Position numbers and translations under genes: made by a program
From: Streptococcus mitis SK579
GTDB taxonomy: Bacteria; Bacillota; Bacilli; Lactobacillales; Streptococcaceae
NCBI RefSeq assembly: GCF_000257905.1
Contig: NZ_AJJL01000069.1
Coordinates: forward strand, 1-58,317
Direction: 5' to 3'
Length of the DNA: 58,317 bases
Shown here: positions 55,973 to 58,317 of the stretch, one piece after another
Layout of the letters: each line of letters starts with the position of its first letter
Numbering within the stretch: the stretch's first letter is position 1
The notes under the pieces: generated by a model
Databases searched by the model: none
What the model saw: the letters and a program-made list of their open reading frames with translations, nothing else
Told to the model about the DNA's origin: nothing

Positions 55973-57138
55973 GCTTCTCTCATGTACTCCTCAAGTCGTT
56001 TCATGGCTTCTTTGATAGTCTCCATGCTGGCTGCATAAGACAGACGCACATAGCCTTCTCCGTAACGCCCAAAGGCAGCTCCAGGGATAAAGGCAACGGC
56101 CTTCTTCTGAGCAAAATCCTTGAGAAAAGCAAAGGAGTCTTGATTGTAGCCCTCTGGAATCTTAGCAAAGATATAGAAGGCACCGTCTGGTTTGATAATC
56201 TCAAAACCAAGAGCAGTCATTTTCTCTATAATATAGTCCCGACGCTGGATGTATTCCTTCTTCATAGGCTCCGCATCGTTTTTACCAGCCGTCAAGGCCT
56301 CCACCGCAGCGTGTTGAGCCATGGTGTTTGCAGCAGTAACCAAATACTGGTGACTCTTGATTAACTGGGCTGTGAAGGTCGCAGGAGCGAAAATCAGCCC
56401 CAAACGCCAACCTGTCATTGCATGCGATTTCGACAAACCATTGATAATGATAGCCTGGTCTCTCAACATCGTTCCTAGAGACACATGGGCTTCCCCTGTG
56501 TAGGTCAACTCTGAGTAAACCTCATCACAGACAACGAAAATTTCATACTTGCGTAAAACAGCTGCCAAGGCTTCCAACTGCTCCCGACTATAGGTAATTC
56601 CTGTCGGATTAGCTGGATAGTTAAGAATAACCGCCTTGAGCTTATCACCCTGCTCCAAAATGGCCTTTTCCAACATCTCAGGAGTCAAAACAAAGCCATT
56701 TTCAGTTGTATCAATCTCGACAACTTCTGCCCCAACTAGATTGACAATTGGCTCATAACCCGGATAGGCAGGAGCTGGCAAGAGCACCTTGTCTCCCTCT
56801 TCCAAAATAGCTGTCAAAGTAGCAGACAATGCCTCTGTCGCCCCAATTGTAACCAAGATTTCATTTTCAGGAGCATAGTCCAGTTGGTATTTTTCCTTAA
56901 CAAAGTCACTGGCTGCCTGACGTAGAGTCAGCAAACCACTCATCCCTGTATAGTAGGATTGGTTCTGGTCAATCGCTCGCTTGGCCGCCTCCTTGACATG
57001 GTCTGGCGTTGTAAAATCAGGTTCCCCCAAGGTCAAACGCAAGACCCCAGGAATCTCAGAAATAGCCTGGTCAAACTGACGAATCAACGAAACTTGAATC
57101 TTATCTAACTGTTTATTAAAGCGCTTAGTTAGGTCCAT
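55969..57138 (-). CDS. araT: aromatic/branched-chain aminotransferase (AraT-type, class I)
   Basis: A 389-residue fold-type I PLP enzyme. [14 protein letters not shown] holds the PLP-binding Lys; NYPANPTG and [11 protein letters not shown] are also seen. Lactococcal and streptococcal AraT act on aromatic amino acids, but aspartate is an alternative substrate that sequence alone cannot exclude. It is first in the minus-strand unit with recO, plsX and acpP. Confidence 0.9.
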   Translation of the reverse strand: MDLTKRFNKQLDKIQVSLIRQFDQAISEIPGVLRLTLGEPDFTTPDHVKEAAKRAIDQNQSYYTGMSGLLTLRQAASDFVKEKYQLDYAPENEILVTIGATEALSATLTAILEEGDKVLLPAPAYPGYEPIVNLVGAEVVEIDTTENGFVLTPEMLEKAILEQGDKLKAVILNYPANPTGITYSREQLEALAAVLRKYEIFVVCDEVYSELTYTGEAHVSLGTMLRDQAIIINGLSKSHAMTGWRLGLIFAPATFTAQLIKSHQYLVTAANTMAQHAAVEALTAGKNDAEPMKKEYIQRRDYIIEKMTALGFEIIKPDGAFYIFAKIPEGYNQDSFAFLKDFAQKKAVAFIPGAAFGRYGEGYVRLSYAASMETIKEAMKRLEEYMREA

Positions 57139-57286
57139 AGATACCTCCTACTTTCAAAACGTATCTCTATTATACTACAAAAGCCCCCCGACCGCAAAAA
57201 TACATTAGAGAATAGCTTTCCACTTTCTATTTTACTTTTCCTGTTTACAGGTCTATAATGGTAACAGATTCTATTCGGAGGTTTTT

Positions 57287-58297
57287 ATGTCATTTCTATC
57301 AAAAAATGGAGCAGGTATCTTGGCCTGCCTTCTCATTTCTATCGTATCTTGGTACTTAGGAGGATTCTTCCCTGTGATTGGCGCGCCCGTTTTTGCCATT
57401 TTCATAGGCATGCTCCTACATCCCTTTCTCTCGTCCTATAAACAACTGGATGCTGGGTTGACCTTTAGTTCTAAAAAATTGCTCCAATATGCCGTTGTCT
57501 TGCTTGGTTTTGGTCTCAATATCTCGCAGGTTTTCGCAGTTGGCCAATCTTCGCTCCCTGTCATCCTGTCCACTATCTCAATAGCTCTGATTATTGCCTA
57601 CTTCTTCCAGCGCTTCTTTGCACTGGATACAAAACTGGCTACCTTGGTTGGAGTAGGTTCTTCCATCTGTGGGGGTTCTGCCATTGCGGCGACAGCGCCC
57701 GTTATTGATGCTAAGGAAAAGGAAGTAGCCCAAGCCATTTCCGTTATCTTTTTCTTCAATGTCTTGGCTGCGCTCATCTTTCCGACCCTCGGTACTTGGC
57801 TCCACTTATCTAATGAAGGATTTGCCCTCTTTGCAGGAACAGCTGTCAATGACACTTCCTCTGTAACCGCCACAGCCAGCGCCTGGGACAGTCTCTACCA
57901 GACCAATACCCTCGAATCCGCAACCATTGTCAAACTTACACGGACCCTAGCTATCATCCCTATCACCCTCTTTCTCTCCTACTGGCAAAGTCGCGAGCAA
58001 AAAAATAAGCAAGGTTTGCAACTGAAAAAAGTCTTCCCACTTTTTATCCTGTACTTTATCCTTGCATCTCTCCTAACCACCCTAATGACCTCTCTCGGTG
58101 TGTCCAGTAGTTTCTTTACCCCTCTCAAACAACTCTCCAAATTCCTCATTATCATGGCCATGAGTGCCATCGGTCTCAAAACCAATCTAGTGGCTATGGT
58201 CAAATCCAGCGGAAAATCCATTGTTCTCGGAGCCATTTGTTGGATTGCCATCATCCTCACCAGTCTTGGGATGCAGACCCTTATCGGCATTTTCTAA
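57287..58297 (+). CDS. YeiH/UPF0324-family membrane protein
   Basis: A 336-residue polytopic membrane protein with about ten helices. [19 protein letters not shown] and [15 protein letters not shown] are the repeated re-entrant-like signatures of the UPF0324 (putative sulfate exporter) family. CGGAGG precedes the ATG and a TATAAT -10 lies near 57253. It is divergent from araT. The substrate is not established. Confidence 0.9.
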   Translation: MSFLSKNGAGILACLLISIVSWYLGGFFPVIGAPVFAIFIGMLLHPFLSSYKQLDAGLTFSSKKLLQYAVVLLGFGLNISQVFAVGQSSLPVILSTISIALIIAYFFQRFFALDTKLATLVGVGSSICGGSAIAATAPVIDAKEKEVAQAISVIFFFNVLAALIFPTLGTWLHLSNEGFALFAGTAVNDTSSVTATASAWDSLYQTNTLESATIVKLTRTLAIIPITLFLSYWQSREQKNKQGLQLKKVFPLFILYFILASLLTTLMTSLGVSSSFFTPLKQLSKFLIIMAMSAIGLKTNLVAMVKSSGKSIVLGAICWIAIILTSLGMQTLIGIF

Positions 58298-58317
58298 CAC
58301 AAAAGGTAGCCCATCAG

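Overview
The window is chromosomal DNA from a mitis-group Streptococcus, close to S. pneumoniae, S. mitis or S. pseudopneumoniae. Low GC, a pneumococcal BOX element, a decayed IS630-Spn1-type element, comAB, a TCS08-type two-component system next to a PavB-type SSURE adhesin, and the bgaC/PTS/agaS/galM and strH loci all point there. Gene order follows the pneumococcal chromosome read backwards, so most core genes are on the minus strand. Gene names rest on recognising the protein families and gene order, not on a search.

Layout. 1-2.1 kb: five small co-directional genes of unknown function, a predicted short RNA, and the 3' remnant of a phage-type integrase beside rpsD. 2.2-9.7 kb: rpsD with its leader, the Sae-like sensor/regulator pair, the PavB adhesin, a Trk/Ktr potassium uptake pair and a nucleoside phosphorylase. 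9.8-13.2 kb: a sulfide/persulfide cluster (two rhodaneses, a CoA-disulfide reductase-rhodanese fusion and a CstR-like repressor with a matching operator) plus a lipoprotein. 13.3-15.2 kb: a VOC-family protein and a dead IS630. 15.3-27.7 kb: host-glycan use (galM, agaS, mannose-family PTS, bgaC, GntR regulator, and the strH hexosaminidase). 27.8-48.0 kb: the purine operon. 48.1-53.9 kb: comAB and a bacteriocin region. 54-58.3 kb: acpP, plsX, recO, araT and a YeiH-type membrane protein.

Two regions stand out. First, the purine operon has accessory genes at three junctions, all in the operon's direction and AT-rich. They are a PD-(D/E)xK nuclease-like gene joined by stop/start overlaps to purN and purH, a three-gene cassette between purH and purD, and a HEPN-motif protein directly after purK. 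The cassette holds an ABC-type ATPase and a DUF4435/TOPRIM-like protein, the architecture of PARIS anti-phage systems, plus an unknown third gene. It is flanked by exact 24-bp copies of the purH 3' end. I read the operon as a docking site for defence genes.

Second, upstream of two double-glycine bacteriocin genes lie four very short open reading frames of 16-17 codons. Three sit in exact 125-bp tandem repeats. Each has a good ribosome binding site. The first follows a perfect cin-box (TACGAATA) and the others follow TTCGAATA boxes. This predicts a competence (SigX)-controlled family of aromatic, cationic micro-peptides beside the ComAB exporter. It is the best candidate here for an undescribed system.
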